A DNA stretch of 64,000 bases from Helicobacter apodemus (GTDB taxonomy: Bacteria; Campylobacterota; Campylobacteria; Campylobacterales; Helicobacteraceae). The DNA is taken from positions 52,470 through 116,469 of the forward strand of contig NZ_JRPC02000002.1 of the NCBI RefSeq assembly GCF_000765745.2, in the 5' to 3' direction. The first letter of the stretch is position 1, and each line of letters starts with the position of its first letter. Made by a program: the position numbers and the translations under genes. Shown piece after piece: positions 26,043 to 35,564 of this stretch. The notes below the pieces were generated by a model that was not told the DNA's origin, did not search any database, and saw nothing but the letters and a program-made list of their open reading frames with translations.

Positions 26043-28292
26043 TTATAGGGAGAAGTCAATAGTCCCCAAAATTTCATATTTACTTTGATAATCAATTTCT
26101 GCGGTGCTTAGCACTACCATACTACGTGCAAAGCCATATTGTTCCATAAAGATTGCTAAAGGTTTCCTAAGCACCATAGGCACTCCCCCTACAATCATAG
26201 GCACAGCACCCATTGAAGCGGATTTTTGGTAAGACTCATTAAGGGCGTCTAAAAAGTTTTGCGATTCTGTTGGGCTAAGTTTTAATCTCTGCCCCATTTT
26301 TTGGGGTTCTGGAAGTCGTTCTAATAAAAATTGCTCTAAAGTAGGGGATAATATAAAATAACGCAAGATTCCATCATCACTTTGAAAATTATGACTAATA
26401 AGCCGCTTTAAGCAAGCCCGCACATATTCTGTAAGGGTTGGTAAATCCGATTTATAAGCAGGAGCACCATCAGCAATAGCCTCTGCAATGCTTAACATAT
26501 CTTTAATAGGGATTTGTTCGTGTAATAGCTCTTTTAAAATATGTTGAATAGTCCCTATTCCAACGCCTTTAATCTCCTCTGCTAAAATAGGATAATCTTT
26601 GCTTAATTTTTCTAATAAATTATGCACTTCTTGACGCGTTAATAATTCTTCTGCGTATTGTTTAATAAGCTCTTGGATATGGGTGCTAATCACAGTTGCA
26701 CCATCAATAATGGTATAACCCTCTATAATAGCATCTTCTTTTTTGTCTTCATCAATCCAATAAGCATCAAGCCCAAAAACAGGCTCTTTAGTTGGCACAC
26801 CATCTGGAATCTCACCCACAAAACCACTAGAGGCAATGGCGAGGAATTTATCAACCATAATCACTCCGCGTCCAACTTCAATTTCTTTAAGTAAAATCTG
26901 GTATTCATCAGGAGCTAAGTTTAAATCATCCCTTAAATGCACCATAGGCACTAAAATTCCATATTCTGTTGCCATTGTTTTGCGGATAGCACGAATTTTA
27001 TTCACAAGCTCCCCACCTTGTGCGGGGTCTGCAAATTTGATGAGTTGATAACCTAAACCAACGCGTAAAATCTTAACTTTTAAGGCTTTTTCAATCTCTG
27101 CTTCTTCTCTTTTTTTGCGTTCTTCCTCACTTTCTTGCGGAGCTGGAGGCGTGGGCTGTTGATCTTGGGTAGCGTTTCTTTTTAAAGGTTTGTCTAAAGA
27201 TGGTGAAGAATCTGTTTCTAGGGATTCTTGTTTTTTAAATTTTTGTAGCAAGGATTCAACATATCTCCAAACCTCCCCATCTTTTTGCTTGTTTAAAAGT
27301 AAGGCTAGAGATAAAAAAAGTATGCCTACAAAACCCAAAGAAATGGTAGGAAGTCCTGGAACAAGTGCAAAGAGTAATAAAATACTTCCAACAATCATTA
27401 AAGTTTTAGATTCATTAATAAGTTGGTCGATAATCCCCGAGGCAAAATTTTCTCCCTCTTTGCTGAAACGTGTTACAATAATGCCTGTGGCGGTAGAAAC
27501 AACAAGGGCTGGTATTTGTGAAACTAGACCATCTCCAATGGTTAAAATGGTAAAAGTCGCTGCAGAATCTGCAACAGACATATCTTTTTGAAAAACACCA
27601 ATTAAAAATCCGCCAATGATATTAATAAGTGTAATAATAATCCCAGCAACCGCATCCCCCTTTACAAATTTATTAGCACCATCCATAGAACCATAAAAAT
27701 CGGCTTCGGCAGCTAATTCATCGCGTCTAGCTTTAGCCTCCTCTTGCCCGATTAATCCTGTATTTAAATCCGCATCAATTGCCATTTGCTTCCCGGGCAT
27801 CGCATCTAAAGTAAATCGAGCCTTAACTTCAGAAACCCTTGTAGAACCATTGGTAACAACCATAAAGTTAATAATTACTAAGATAATAAATAAAATAATC
27901 CCAATAACATAATTTCCACCAACAACAAATTGTCCAAAAGCTGTAATAATGCTACTTACTGCCTCTGTCCCTAAATGCCCATTACTTAAAATCATCCTTG
28001 TAGTGGCGATATTTAAGGATAATCTAAAAAGGGTAATGATTAAAAGCAAAGTTGGAAAAGCAGAAAAATCTGTAGGTTTTTTGACATATAAAGCGATTAA
28101 GATAATTAAAGCAGAAAGCGCAATAGAGGTTGCAAGAAAAAAATCTAATAATCCGCTAGGTAAGGGAACGATGATAATAGCTAAGATTGCAATAATAAAA
28201 AATACAACCGTTAAGTCTTTTGAACCTGTTAAATAAGATAAAAAAGGCGTGATTTTCGCTAAAATAGATTTCTCTGCATTTGTCTTTGCCAA
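26043..28292 (-). CDS. flhA: flagellar export gate protein FlhA
   Basis: FlhA is the large membrane component of the flagellar type III export gate. The 749-residue protein has about eight membrane helices in the first ~330 residues, with the FHIPEP-family segment around SEVKARFTLDAMPGKQMAIDADL, then a Pro/Glu/Lys-rich linker (~360-395) and a large cytoplasmic domain that binds chaperone-substrate pairs. It heads the reverse operon and is divergent from rpsO, as in H. pylori. Confidence 0.97.
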   Translation of the reverse strand: MAKTNAEKSILAKITPFLSYLTGSKDLTVVFFIIAILAIIIVPLPSGLLDFFLATSIALSALIILIALYVKKPTDFSAFPTLLLIITLFRLSLNIATTRMILSNGHLGTEAVSSIITAFGQFVVGGNYVIGIILFIILVIINFMVVTNGSTRVSEVKARFTLDAMPGKQMAIDADLNTGLIGQEEAKARRDELAAEADFYGSMDGANKFVKGDAVAGIIITLINIIGGFLIGVFQKDMSVADSAATFTILTIGDGLVSQIPALVVSTATGIIVTRFSKEGENFASGIIDQLINESKTLMIVGSILLLFALVPGLPTISLGFVGILFLSLALLLNKQKDGEVWRYVESLLQKFKKQESLETDSSPSLDKPLKRNATQDQQPTPPAPQESEEERKKREEAEIEKALKVKILRVGLGYQLIKFADPAQGGELVNKIRAIRKTMATEYGILVPMVHLRDDLNLAPDEYQILLKEIEVGRGVIMVDKFLAIASSGFVGEIPDGVPTKEPVFGLDAYWIDEDKKEDAIIEGYTIIDGATVISTHIQELIKQYAEELLTRQEVHNLLEKLSKDYPILAEEIKGVGIGTIQHILKELLHEQIPIKDMLSIAEAIADGAPAYKSDLPTLTEYVRACLKRLISHNFQSDDGILRYFILSPTLEQFLLERLPEPQKMGQRLKLSPTESQNFLDALNESYQKSASMGAVPMIVGGVPMVLRKPLAIFMEQYGFARSMVVLSTAEIDYQSKYEILGTIDFSL

Positions 28293-28398
28293 TTCTACTC
28301 CAAAAATTTACAAAATTAGTTTGTAATTCTAGTGAGTTTTAACCTATAAAATCATAAAATCAAGAAATAATTTTTAGTATTTTTCATAAAATCTATGT

Positions 28399-28404
28399 TA
28401 AAAT
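28399..28404 (+). promoter_or_regulatory. candidate -10 box of rpsO
   Basis: TAAAAT lies 36 bases before the rpsO start in the flhA-rpsO divergent gap, with AT-rich sequence upstream and no strong -35. AGGAGG at 28429-28434 is a strong ribosome binding site downstream of it. Confidence 0.45.
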
Positions 28405-28440
28405 ACATCCTTTTAAAAATTACCAATCAGGAGGTCTATG

Positions 28441-28716
28441 ATGGCTCAAGATTCGGCGAAAAAAAGAGAAATTACTTCTGCTTTTGCTAGAAATTCCAAA
28501 GATACAGGTTCTGTAGAAGTGCAAGTTGCACTTTTAAGTGATAGGATTAAAACACTCACTGAACATTTAAGGGTGAATAAAAAAGATCATTCTAGTCGTT
28601 TAGGATTAAGAAAAATTGTTTCACAAAGAAAAAGATTGCTTTCTTATCTTAAAAAAACAGATTTTACCCGTTATGCAAGTCTTATTGAAAAATTAGGTCT
28701 AAAAGATAGAGGATAA
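28441..28716 (+). CDS. rpsO: 30S ribosomal protein S15
   Basis: S15 binds 16S rRNA early in small-subunit assembly. The 91-residue protein contains the family core [16 protein letters not shown] and [17 protein letters not shown]. Two ATG codons are adjacent; I chose 28441 because AGGAGG (28429-28434) is six bases before it and only three before 28438. It converges with trpA across seven bases; a weak hairpin (CTCTT/AAGAG, 28721-28740) lies at the junction. Confidence 0.97.
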   Translation: MAQDSAKKREITSAFARNSKDTGSVEVQVALLSDRIKTLTEHLRVNKKDHSSRLGLRKIVSQRKRLLSYLKKTDFTRYASLIEKLGLKDRG

Positions 28717-28723
28717 TCTCCTC

Positions 28724-29488
28724 TTAAGATCCTAGAAGAGTTTGTGTAAAACTCTGTAACTCTAAGAGAAAGTCTTTTGTTGAGTCTATTTGTGTAATAT
28801 GTTTAACAAAGGCACTCCCAACTACTACAATAGGGACAATCCTTCTAAGAGCTATAATCTGTTCTTTGCTCTGTATGCCAAATCCTAAGGCAATGGGTTT
28901 ATTGCAATTATTTTTAACTTTATGAATATAGGCTAAAAGTTCAGGGGTGATTTGTGTGCAATCCCCTGTAATCCCATTTCTTGCTACTACATAAACAAAA
29001 CTCCCGCTTTTTTGGGTGAGTTTTTTTATCCGTAAGGGAGGGGTGTAAGGTGCAAGTAATGCAATGTTTTCTAATCCAAATTCCTTAGCTAAGGAAAAAA
29101 GATTTTCATCGTTTTGTAAAGATAAATCTGGGACAATAAGTCCAAATACTCCAGATTCTTTGGCTCTTTTTAAAAAAGATTCTATCCCATAGGCAAAAAG
29201 AATATTTGCATAAGTCATAATTAAAAGTTTGGTTTTGCAATGATTTTCTAATAGTTTTGTATGTAGTGTTTGTAGTAGTGTAAAACCTAAATCCGTATTA
29301 AAACCAGATTTTAGAGATTCCTCACAAGCGTTTCTAATCACTTCTCCATCGGCATTAGGGTCAGAAAATGGAAACTGCACTTCTAGAAAACTTGCTCCCC
29401 CTAAAGCAATTCCAAGTGCTGCTTCTAAACTCTTTTGAAAATTAGGATACCCTGCAATAATATGTCCCATTAAGGTAACTTCTTTCAT
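28724..29488 (-). CDS. trpA: tryptophan synthase alpha subunit TrpA
   Basis: TrpA cleaves indole-3-glycerol phosphate to indole and glyceraldehyde 3-phosphate and channels indole to TrpB. The 254-residue barrel keeps the catalytic Glu36 in FLEVQFPFSDP and Asp47 in NADGE, and the phosphate-site segments RNGITG and ALGFGIQS. It is a little shorter than the 268-residue E. coli protein. It overlaps trpB by four bases (ATGA), so the two are translated together from the divergent arm. Confidence 0.94.
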   Translation of the reverse strand: MKEVTLMGHIIAGYPNFQKSLEAALGIALGGASFLEVQFPFSDPNADGEVIRNACEESLKSGFNTDLGFTLLQTLHTKLLENHCKTKLLIMTYANILFAYGIESFLKRAKESGVFGLIVPDLSLQNDENLFSLAKEFGLENIALLAPYTPPLRIKKLTQKSGSFVYVVARNGITGDCTQITPELLAYIHKVKNNCNKPIALGFGIQSKEQIIALRRIVPIVVVGSAFVKHITQIDSTKDFLLELQSFTQTLLGS

Positions 29489-30750
29489 AACTCTCCTATC
29501 TCTGTAATTTCATTACTTAAAAAGTCTTTCCACCGCTCTTTTTGTAAAGCTTTAGCGGTAATAAAAATATCTTTATCGCCTCTTCCTGAGACATTAACAA
29601 TAATCTTTTTAGAATCAACTTCTTTACAGATTTTTAAAACCCCAGCTAATGCGTGAGAGGATTCTAAAGCAGCAATAATGCCCTCATTTTTTGCAAAGAA
29701 TTCTAAGGCATTTAAAGCTTCTTTATCATTTGCACTTTTAAATTCTAAGACCCCTATTTCTTTTAAATGAGCAAGTTGAGGACCAATCCCTGCATAATCA
29801 AGCCCAGCAGAGATAGAATAAGTCTCTAGTAAATTGCCATATGTATCGCTTAAAAAATAACTCTTATACCCTTGAACAATCCCTAAATGGGAATTTGTAT
29901 TATCAATCCTTGTGGCATTCTCCCCTATACCTTGTCCTATTCCCCCTGCTTCTATGCCAATTAAGCGGATATTATCCTTTAAATAGGGGGTAAAAAATCC
30001 TATTGCATTACTTCCTCCCCCTACACAAGCTATCATAATATCCGGATTTCCTTTGAAAAATTTTTGCGTTTGTGTTTTCACTTCTTTGCCAATAATGCTT
30101 TGCAAATCCCTTACAATATCTGGATAAGGATAGGGACCAAGAGCACTTCCAAGCACATAAAAAATATTTTTAGAATCTTTGCTCCATTCCCTTAAAGCTT
30201 CATTGACAGCGTCTTTTAAGGTTTCACTCCCGTTTTTTACGCTTATAACCTTTGCTCCTAGAAGCTCCATATTGAAAACATTAGGAAATTGCCGCTTAAT
30301 ATCTTTGCTTCCCATAAAGATTCTACATTTTATCCCTAATTTCGCACAAGCCGCACTTACTGCTAATCCGTGTTGCCCTGCTCCTGTTTCTGCAATAATG
30401 TGATTTTTACCCATTTTTTTAGCGAGCAATACCTGTCCAATAGCATTATTAATCTTGTGTGCTCCAGTATTTGCTAAACCTTCAAATTTCAAATATATCT
30501 CATTATTTAAGATTTTACTAGCATTTTTAGCAAAGATTAAAGGCGTAGGTCGTCCTACAAATTCCTTTAACAAGCCCACAAAATCTTGTTGAAAGCTTTT
30601 TGTAGGAAGAATGTGCTTATAAGCTTCTTCTAGCTCTTTTAAAGCAGGGTATAAAATCTCTGCCACATATTGCCCACCAAAGGCGTGTGTTTTAGAATCT
30701 TCTAATCCAAAAAAACCCTTTTTTGAACGCAAAAAAATATTATCTTTCAT
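29485..30750 (-). CDS. trpB: tryptophan synthase beta subunit TrpB, trpA-linked copy
   Basis: TrpB joins indole and serine with PLP. The 421-residue protein keeps the PLP lysine K99 (GAHKIN), catalytic E121 (AETGAGQHG), the [10 protein letters not shown] phosphate loop and SGRGDKD. The loop just before the lysine, normally KREDLxH, reads KFEGLAN here, so the conserved Arg, Asp and His are replaced by Phe, Gly and Asn. It also has an N-terminal extension. A second, more canonical trpB lies at 62.5 kb. This copy is coupled to trpA and divergent from trpE, with its own -10 box at 30781-30786. Confidence 0.92.
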   Translation of the reverse strand: MKDNIFLRSKKGFFGLEDSKTHAFGGQYVAEILYPALKELEEAYKHILPTKSFQQDFVGLLKEFVGRPTPLIFAKNASKILNNEIYLKFEGLANTGAHKINNAIGQVLLAKKMGKNHIIAETGAGQHGLAVSAACAKLGIKCRIFMGSKDIKRQFPNVFNMELLGAKVISVKNGSETLKDAVNEALREWSKDSKNIFYVLGSALGPYPYPDIVRDLQSIIGKEVKTQTQKFFKGNPDIMIACVGGGSNAIGFFTPYLKDNIRLIGIEAGGIGQGIGENATRIDNTNSHLGIVQGYKSYFLSDTYGNLLETYSISAGLDYAGIGPQLAHLKEIGVLEFKSANDKEALNALEFFAKNEGIIAALESSHALAGVLKICKEVDSKKIIVNVSGRGDKDIFITAKALQKERWKDFLSNEITEIGEL

Positions 30751-30780
30751 TCTATTTAGCTTTCTTTTTAAGTATGAAGT

Positions 30781-30786
30781 ATTATA
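30781..30786 (-). promoter_or_regulatory. candidate -10 box of the trpBA arm
   Basis: On the reverse strand this reads TATAAT, 30 bases before the trpB start. CTAAAT (30788-30793) and ATTTAG (30754-30759) half-sites lie on either side of it, similar to the palindrome at the trpE promoter. Confidence 0.45.
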
Positions 30787-30821
30787 TCTAAATCCAAAAT
30801 TTTTTTAGCAAGAATCTATTG

Positions 30822-30827
30822 TATAAT
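30822..30827 (+). promoter_or_regulatory. candidate -10 box of trpE
   Basis: TATAAT, 32 bases before the trpE ATG. The expected RNA start near 30834 falls inside a CTAAAT-C-ATTTAG palindrome (30832-30844). Only about 26 bases of leader would remain, too short for a Trp leader peptide and attenuator. Confidence 0.5.
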
Positions 30828-30831
30828 ACGC

Positions 30832-30844
30832 CTAAATCATTTAG
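30832..30844. promoter_or_regulatory. palindrome at the predicted trpE transcription start, possible operator
   Basis: CTAAAT-C-ATTTAG is a perfect 13-base palindrome placed where a repressor would block trpE transcription. The same half-site occurs at 30788-30793 and 30754-30759 near the trpBA promoter. No trpR gene is in the window, and the half-site is AT-rich, so chance is not excluded. Confidence 0.3.
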
Positions 30845-30859
30845 AGAGTTTATAAAAGA

Positions 30860-32365
30860 ATGTTTAGTTTTTTATCCCCTAAAGAATCATCTTTGCAATC
30901 TCCTTTAGATGCTAATGATTTACAACCTGCCATAGCCTTTGAAAAGATTGAGAGCCACTCTTTTACTCCTTTAATGCTCTGTCAATCTCTTAATGCTCCG
31001 GTATTACTTGAATCAGCTTATTTAAAAACTGGAAAAGGACGTTTTTCTATTTTGGTTTTAAAAGAGGCTTTTAGGATTACCCAAGAAGGTAAAGCTTATT
31101 ATTTAAGAAGTGGCGAGCAAAAATATTCCCTAGAGCTTATTCCTATGCCTAAAAACCCAAATTTTTTAGATTATTTAAAGATTTTTAGAGATTTAACCCC
31201 ACCTTTAGGTGAGGAATTTATGGATTTACCTATTCCTTTAGGGGGAGTTGGGTATTTGGGTTATGAATTTTTTGGTGATATTGAAGCTATTACTTTTAAT
31301 AAACCAAAGCTTTATGATTGTTATACAAATGCTTTCATCTTTGGGAGAGATTTTATAATTTTTGATCATTTTTATGAAACCCTCTTTATCTTTAGTGTAG
31401 CTTATGCCAAAGAGGTAAATCCCTATAACCCTAAACAAAGAATCCAAGAAATCTTACAATCTCTAAAACATTTATCCCAACAAGAATGCACTCAAGAGAA
31501 TATCACTTCAGAGATAATCTCTGCTAATAAAGAAAATTATTACACCACAATGGTTCAAACCCTAAAAGATGAAATTTACAAAGGCAATCTTTTGCAATGT
31601 GTGCCAAGCCAAAGTATGCAGATAAAAAGTAATCTTCCACCCTTACAAGCTTATAAAAATTTACGCACTACTAACCCAAGCCCTTATATGTATTTTTATA
31701 ATTTTGGAGATTTTCAAATTATTGGAAATTCCCCTGAAGTATTGATTAAAGTTTCTACTCCTAAGGATTCTAATATTGCTAAACTCACTCTATGTCCTAT
31801 TGCTGGGACGCGTCCTAGAGGCAAAACACAATTAGAGGATTTACAAGCAGAAGAAGAGTTAAGGAATGATCCTAAAGAAAATGCCGAACATCTTATGCTC
31901 CTAGATTTAGGACGCAATGATATAGGAAAGGTTGCTATGGGTGGAAGTGTAAAAGTAACACAACAAAAAGTTATTGAAAAATACGCAAGGGTTATGCACC
32001 TAGTCTCTGAAGTGCAGGGGGATATGGATTTAAAAATCCATAATAAAATAGATGCTCTTTTTGCGGCTTTTCCTGCAGGGACTGTTAGTGGGGCACCAAA
32101 AATTCAAGCTATTAAAACCATAGAAGAATTAGAGGAACATCAAAGGAATATTTATGCGGGAGCTATTGGGTATTTTACGCAAAATTGTGATATGGATTTT
32201 GCTATTGCTATCCGCACAGCCATTTACCAAAGTGGTATTTATTATCTACAAGCTGGAGGTGGGATTGTTTATGATTCAAACCCCACATTAGAATATATTG
32301 AAACACAAAATAAAATGCTCTCTTTAATTGAAGCTATTATCGGAAAAGAGGGAAATACACAATGA
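30860..32365 (+). CDS. trpE: anthranilate synthase component I TrpE
   Basis: TrpE converts chorismate to anthranilate using ammonia from TrpG. The 501-residue protein has the feedback-site motif LLES (49-52), and the chorismate-enzyme core GTRPRGKTQLEDLQAEEEL, LLDLGRNDIG, AAFPAGTVSGAPK and AGGGIVYDSNP. The LLES motif suggests tryptophan inhibition is kept. It overlaps trpGD by four bases and heads the forward trp arm. Confidence 0.95.
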   Translation: MFSFLSPKESSLQSPLDANDLQPAIAFEKIESHSFTPLMLCQSLNAPVLLESAYLKTGKGRFSILVLKEAFRITQEGKAYYLRSGEQKYSLELIPMPKNPNFLDYLKIFRDLTPPLGEEFMDLPIPLGGVGYLGYEFFGDIEAITFNKPKLYDCYTNAFIFGRDFIIFDHFYETLFIFSVAYAKEVNPYNPKQRIQEILQSLKHLSQQECTQENITSEIISANKENYYTTMVQTLKDEIYKGNLLQCVPSQSMQIKSNLPPLQAYKNLRTTNPSPYMYFYNFGDFQIIGNSPEVLIKVSTPKDSNIAKLTLCPIAGTRPRGKTQLEDLQAEEELRNDPKENAEHLMLLDLGRNDIGKVAMGGSVKVTQQKVIEKYARVMHLVSEVQGDMDLKIHNKIDALFAAFPAGTVSGAPKIQAIKTIEELEEHQRNIYAGAIGYFTQNCDMDFAIAIRTAIYQSGIYYLQAGGGIVYDSNPTLEYIETQNKMLSLIEAIIGKEGNTQ

Positions 32366-33978
32366 TAGTCCTTATTGATAATTATGATTCCTTTACTTAT
32401 AATATCTACCAAGCTTTTTATCAGTTTAACTACCCTATTAAAGTCTTGCGTAATGATAAAACTTCCATTGAGGAAATTATGGCTTTAAAACCAAAATTTA
32501 TTGTTATAGGACCTGGACCAAAATCCCCAAAAGAAGCGGGAATTAGTGTTGAAATTGTAAAAAAGCTTAAAGGAATTTATCCAATTTTAGGGATTTGTTT
32601 AGGGCATCAAGCGATTTTAAGTGCCTTTGGTGTAGAGATTAAAAATGCTAGAAATATTGTGCATGGAAAAGTAGAACAGCTATTTCATAATAACAAAGGA
32701 GTTTTTAGGCATATTAGTCCTAATACCCCTATTGTGCGATACCATTCACTAGTAGGTAAGAAAGAGGAGATTCCTGATTGCTTTTTAGTGAGTGCAATGA
32801 GTGAAGATGGTGAAGTTATGGCAGTAGAGCATAGGTATTATCATCTCGTAGGTTTGCAGTTTCATCCCGAATCTATTGGGAGCAAAGAGGGGATTAAAAT
32901 GCTCTTAAATTTCTTGCATTATACAAGGGAAGAGATACCCATTAAAGCCTATCTTAAAAAAGCATTGACTCAAAGATCTCTAAATTTTCAAGAAAGCTAC
33001 AACTTTATGGACGAGCTTACAGAGGGGAATCTCACAGAAGCACAAATTGGGAGCTTCCTAACAAGTTTAGAGATTAAGGGCGTGGATGAATATGAGTTAG
33101 CCGGTTTTGCTTCTGTGCTAAAAAAGAAAGCCATTGCCTTTGAAATGGATAAAACCTTACCTATTTATTTTGATATGGTTGGCACAGGAGGCAGTGCTGT
33201 AAAGACTTTTAATGTCTCTACAACTTCTAGTTTGCTTTTAGCAACTTTAGCTAAAAAGCAAGGTTTTGGAATTATTAAGCACGGCAATAAAGCTATTACT
33301 TCTAAGAGTGGCTCTGCAGATTTACTTGCTGCTTTAGGGGTTAATGTCAATATGGATATAGCTAATATTTATGCAATTTTTAGAGAAATCAATCTCACTT
33401 TTTTATTTGCCCAAAAATTCCATTCTGCTATGCGTTTTGCGGCTTCTGCTAGATCTTCTTTGGGCTTTAAAACCGCCTTTAATCTCATAGGTCCTCTAAG
33501 TAATCCAGCACCCATAACCCACCAACTCATTGGTGTTTTTGATAAAAGCTATACAGAGATTATGGCAAAAGCTTTAGCGATTTTAGGTATCAAAAAAGCC
33601 CTTATAGTTAGTGGCTTAGATGGTTATGATGAAATCTCTTTGTGTGCTCCCACACAAATTACTACCTTAAAAAATGGAGAGATTAAAACAACTATTTTTA
33701 ATCCTATTGAAGTGGGCTTAGATTTTGTTAATCATTCTTTATTGGTAGGTGGGGATTCTTCAGAGAATTTACGCATTGCCTTAGATATTTTTGAAGCTAA
33801 ACCCTCCCCAAAGTTAGATTTAGTCGCTTTGAATATGGGTGCTGCATTGTATGTATGTGAGCAAGTAGAATCGATTAAAGAAGGATATTTTTTAGCTAAA
33901 ACTATTATCCAAAAGGGTGAAGTCTTTGAGATCATCCAAACCTTTAAAACACTTAGCCAACAATATATGGAGGATTAA
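32362..33978 (+). CDS. trpGD: fused anthranilate synthase amidotransferase and anthranilate phosphoribosyltransferase TrpGD
   Basis: Residues 1-~190 are the glutamine amidotransferase (Cys79 in GICLGHQAI; His/Glu in QFHPESIG) that feeds TrpE. Residues ~195-538 are TrpD, which adds phosphoribose to anthranilate: GTGGSAVKTFNVSTTSS, KHGNKAITSKSG and NPAP are family motifs. Fusion in one chain is seen in enterobacteria and some Campylobacterota. It overlaps trpE (ATGA) and trpCF (ATG inside the TAA), so the arm is tightly coupled. Confidence 0.95.
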   Translation: MIVLIDNYDSFTYNIYQAFYQFNYPIKVLRNDKTSIEEIMALKPKFIVIGPGPKSPKEAGISVEIVKKLKGIYPILGICLGHQAILSAFGVEIKNARNIVHGKVEQLFHNNKGVFRHISPNTPIVRYHSLVGKKEEIPDCFLVSAMSEDGEVMAVEHRYYHLVGLQFHPESIGSKEGIKMLLNFLHYTREEIPIKAYLKKALTQRSLNFQESYNFMDELTEGNLTEAQIGSFLTSLEIKGVDEYELAGFASVLKKKAIAFEMDKTLPIYFDMVGTGGSAVKTFNVSTTSSLLLATLAKKQGFGIIKHGNKAITSKSGSADLLAALGVNVNMDIANIYAIFREINLTFLFAQKFHSAMRFAASARSSLGFKTAFNLIGPLSNPAPITHQLIGVFDKSYTEIMAKALAILGIKKALIVSGLDGYDEISLCAPTQITTLKNGEIKTTIFNPIEVGLDFVNHSLLVGGDSSENLRIALDIFEAKPSPKLDLVALNMGAALYVCEQVESIKEGYFLAKTIIQKGEVFEIIQTFKTLSQQYMED

Positions 33979-35495
33979 TGCCACAATCAATACAAAGTAG
34001 GGTTACTATCCTTCAAGAAATTATAGAAGCAAAATCTAAATATCCCATAAGGGCTACAATAAGGAATACCCCTATTACTAAGCCCTCCTTTGAAAACTTC
34101 CCTTTTATTATCGCAGAAATTAAACGTTCCAGCCCATCTTTGGGTAATATTAACGATATTCCCTCACCCCAAAACCTTGCTAAAGACTACCTAAATGCAG
34201 GTGCTAATGCTATTTCTATTTTATGTGAAAAGGATTATTTTAAAGGGGATTTAGAGGATTTGCAGGAGGTAAAAACTACCTATCCTAATGTTTGTGTTTT
34301 GCGCAAAGACTTTATTACCCAAATAGAGCAGATTCAAGAATCTTATGATTTTGGTGCGGATATGTTGCTTTTAATAACCGCTTTATTTGTGGAACAAGTC
34401 AATGGTTTTAATCAGCTTAAAAAACTCTATGAGCAAACCTTAGCACTTGGATTAACGCCTTTGCTTGAAGTGCATAACAAGGAAGAAATTGATTTTTTAA
34501 AGCCCCTTAAGCCTCTGCTTATTGGGATTAACTCCCGCAATTTGCATAACTTTAAGATTGATAAAATCGCTGCTTATAATCTGCTTTTTTATGCCAAAGA
34601 GCAACTCAATAGCCAAGTGCTCTTTGAATCTTCTATTAACTCGAGCTTTGATGGCTTTATCGTTGGTAATATAGGATTTGATGGTATCTTATGTGGGAGC
34701 TATTTAGTCAAAAGCCCTAATGCCTATGAGGCTTTAAATGCCTTGAAATATTCTGTAAGTGTTGCTAGAAACTCTCCTAATGCCTTTTATCAAAATGTTT
34801 TTAGAATCCTGCAATCTCCTTTGGGATTCTTAAAAATATGCGGAATTACTACCAAGGAGGATGCGTTAATGTGTGCTAAGGCATTAGAGAACCATTTGGG
34901 GGGCTTGTTGCCTTTTGATAAAATAGCCGCATTAGGTTTTATTTTTATCAAAGATTCACCACGTTTTGTTTTGGAATCTGTAATAAGAGAAATTTCACAA
35001 TCCCTTAAAGACTATCCTAAAATCTTAAAAATTATCGTTATACAAGATGATAAAGAGTCTATGCAACAAGCCATAAAGCTCTATGAGGAGGGGATTATTG
35101 ACGCATTACAATTACACGGGGTTTGTGGGGAGAGTTTTGGCGGAATTTCACTCAAAGCGGCTAATTTTCCCTTTTATGAAGTGTGGAATATAGAAAAACC
35201 ATCAGACTTTAATGCTTCTATAAGTCCTTTTGTCTTATTTGATTCTAAGAGTATCTTAGGTGGGGGTAGTGGGGTAAGCATTGATAAGGAAGTATTACAA
35301 TCTCTTAAAGCAAAAGTTGATAATTATCTTTGTGTAGCTGGTGGAGTAGGAATAGATAATATTCAACAATATAAAAATTTGGGGGCAAAAATGTTGGATG
35401 TTAATTCAAGTTTAGAATCTACCCCTGCTAAAAAAGATTCTAAAAAACTTCAAGCTTTTTTAGAAAAATTTACTTCTTTGATAACACATTCTTAA
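33978..35495 (+). CDS. trpCF: fused indole-3-glycerol phosphate synthase and phosphoribosylanthranilate isomerase TrpCF
   Basis: The N-terminal ~255 residues are TrpC (catalytic Lys in AEIKRSSPSLG, LRKDFI, LLEVHNKEEID, GINSRNL). The C-terminal ~230 residues are TrpF (general-base Cys in FLKICGITTKEDA, acid Asp in FDSKSILGGGSG). Together they do the two steps before TrpA. The order TrpC then TrpF matches the enterobacterial bifunctional enzyme. It is the last gene of the forward trp arm. Confidence 0.95.
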   Translation: MPQSIQSRVTILQEIIEAKSKYPIRATIRNTPITKPSFENFPFIIAEIKRSSPSLGNINDIPSPQNLAKDYLNAGANAISILCEKDYFKGDLEDLQEVKTTYPNVCVLRKDFITQIEQIQESYDFGADMLLLITALFVEQVNGFNQLKKLYEQTLALGLTPLLEVHNKEEIDFLKPLKPLLIGINSRNLHNFKIDKIAAYNLLFYAKEQLNSQVLFESSINSSFDGFIVGNIGFDGILCGSYLVKSPNAYEALNALKYSVSVARNSPNAFYQNVFRILQSPLGFLKICGITTKEDALMCAKALENHLGGLLPFDKIAALGFIFIKDSPRFVLESVIREISQSLKDYPKILKIIVIQDDKESMQQAIKLYEEGIIDALQLHGVCGESFGGISLKAANFPFYEVWNIEKPSDFNASISPFVLFDSKSILGGGSGVSIDKEVLQSLKAKVDNYLCVAGGVGIDNIQQYKNLGAKMLDVNSSLESTPAKKDSKKLQAFLEKFTSLITHS

Positions 35496-35511
35496 GTAAT
35501 GTATTATTTTG

Positions 35512-35517
35512 TAAAAT
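35512..35517 (+). promoter_or_regulatory. candidate -10 box of mqnA
   Basis: TAAAAT, 48 bases before the mqnA ATG in the 69-bp gap after trpCF, with a TATTATTTTG-like AT stretch before it. Weak evidence, no -35. Confidence 0.3.
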
Positions 35518-35564
35518 GCTAGAATAACGCAGGAATTTTATTGTTTTTAAGGAAGTAGAAATTT

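Noticed and set aside
27190..27591. Forward 133-codon frame inside flhA
   Set aside because: Antisense to the conserved flhA coding sequence; low-complexity translation.
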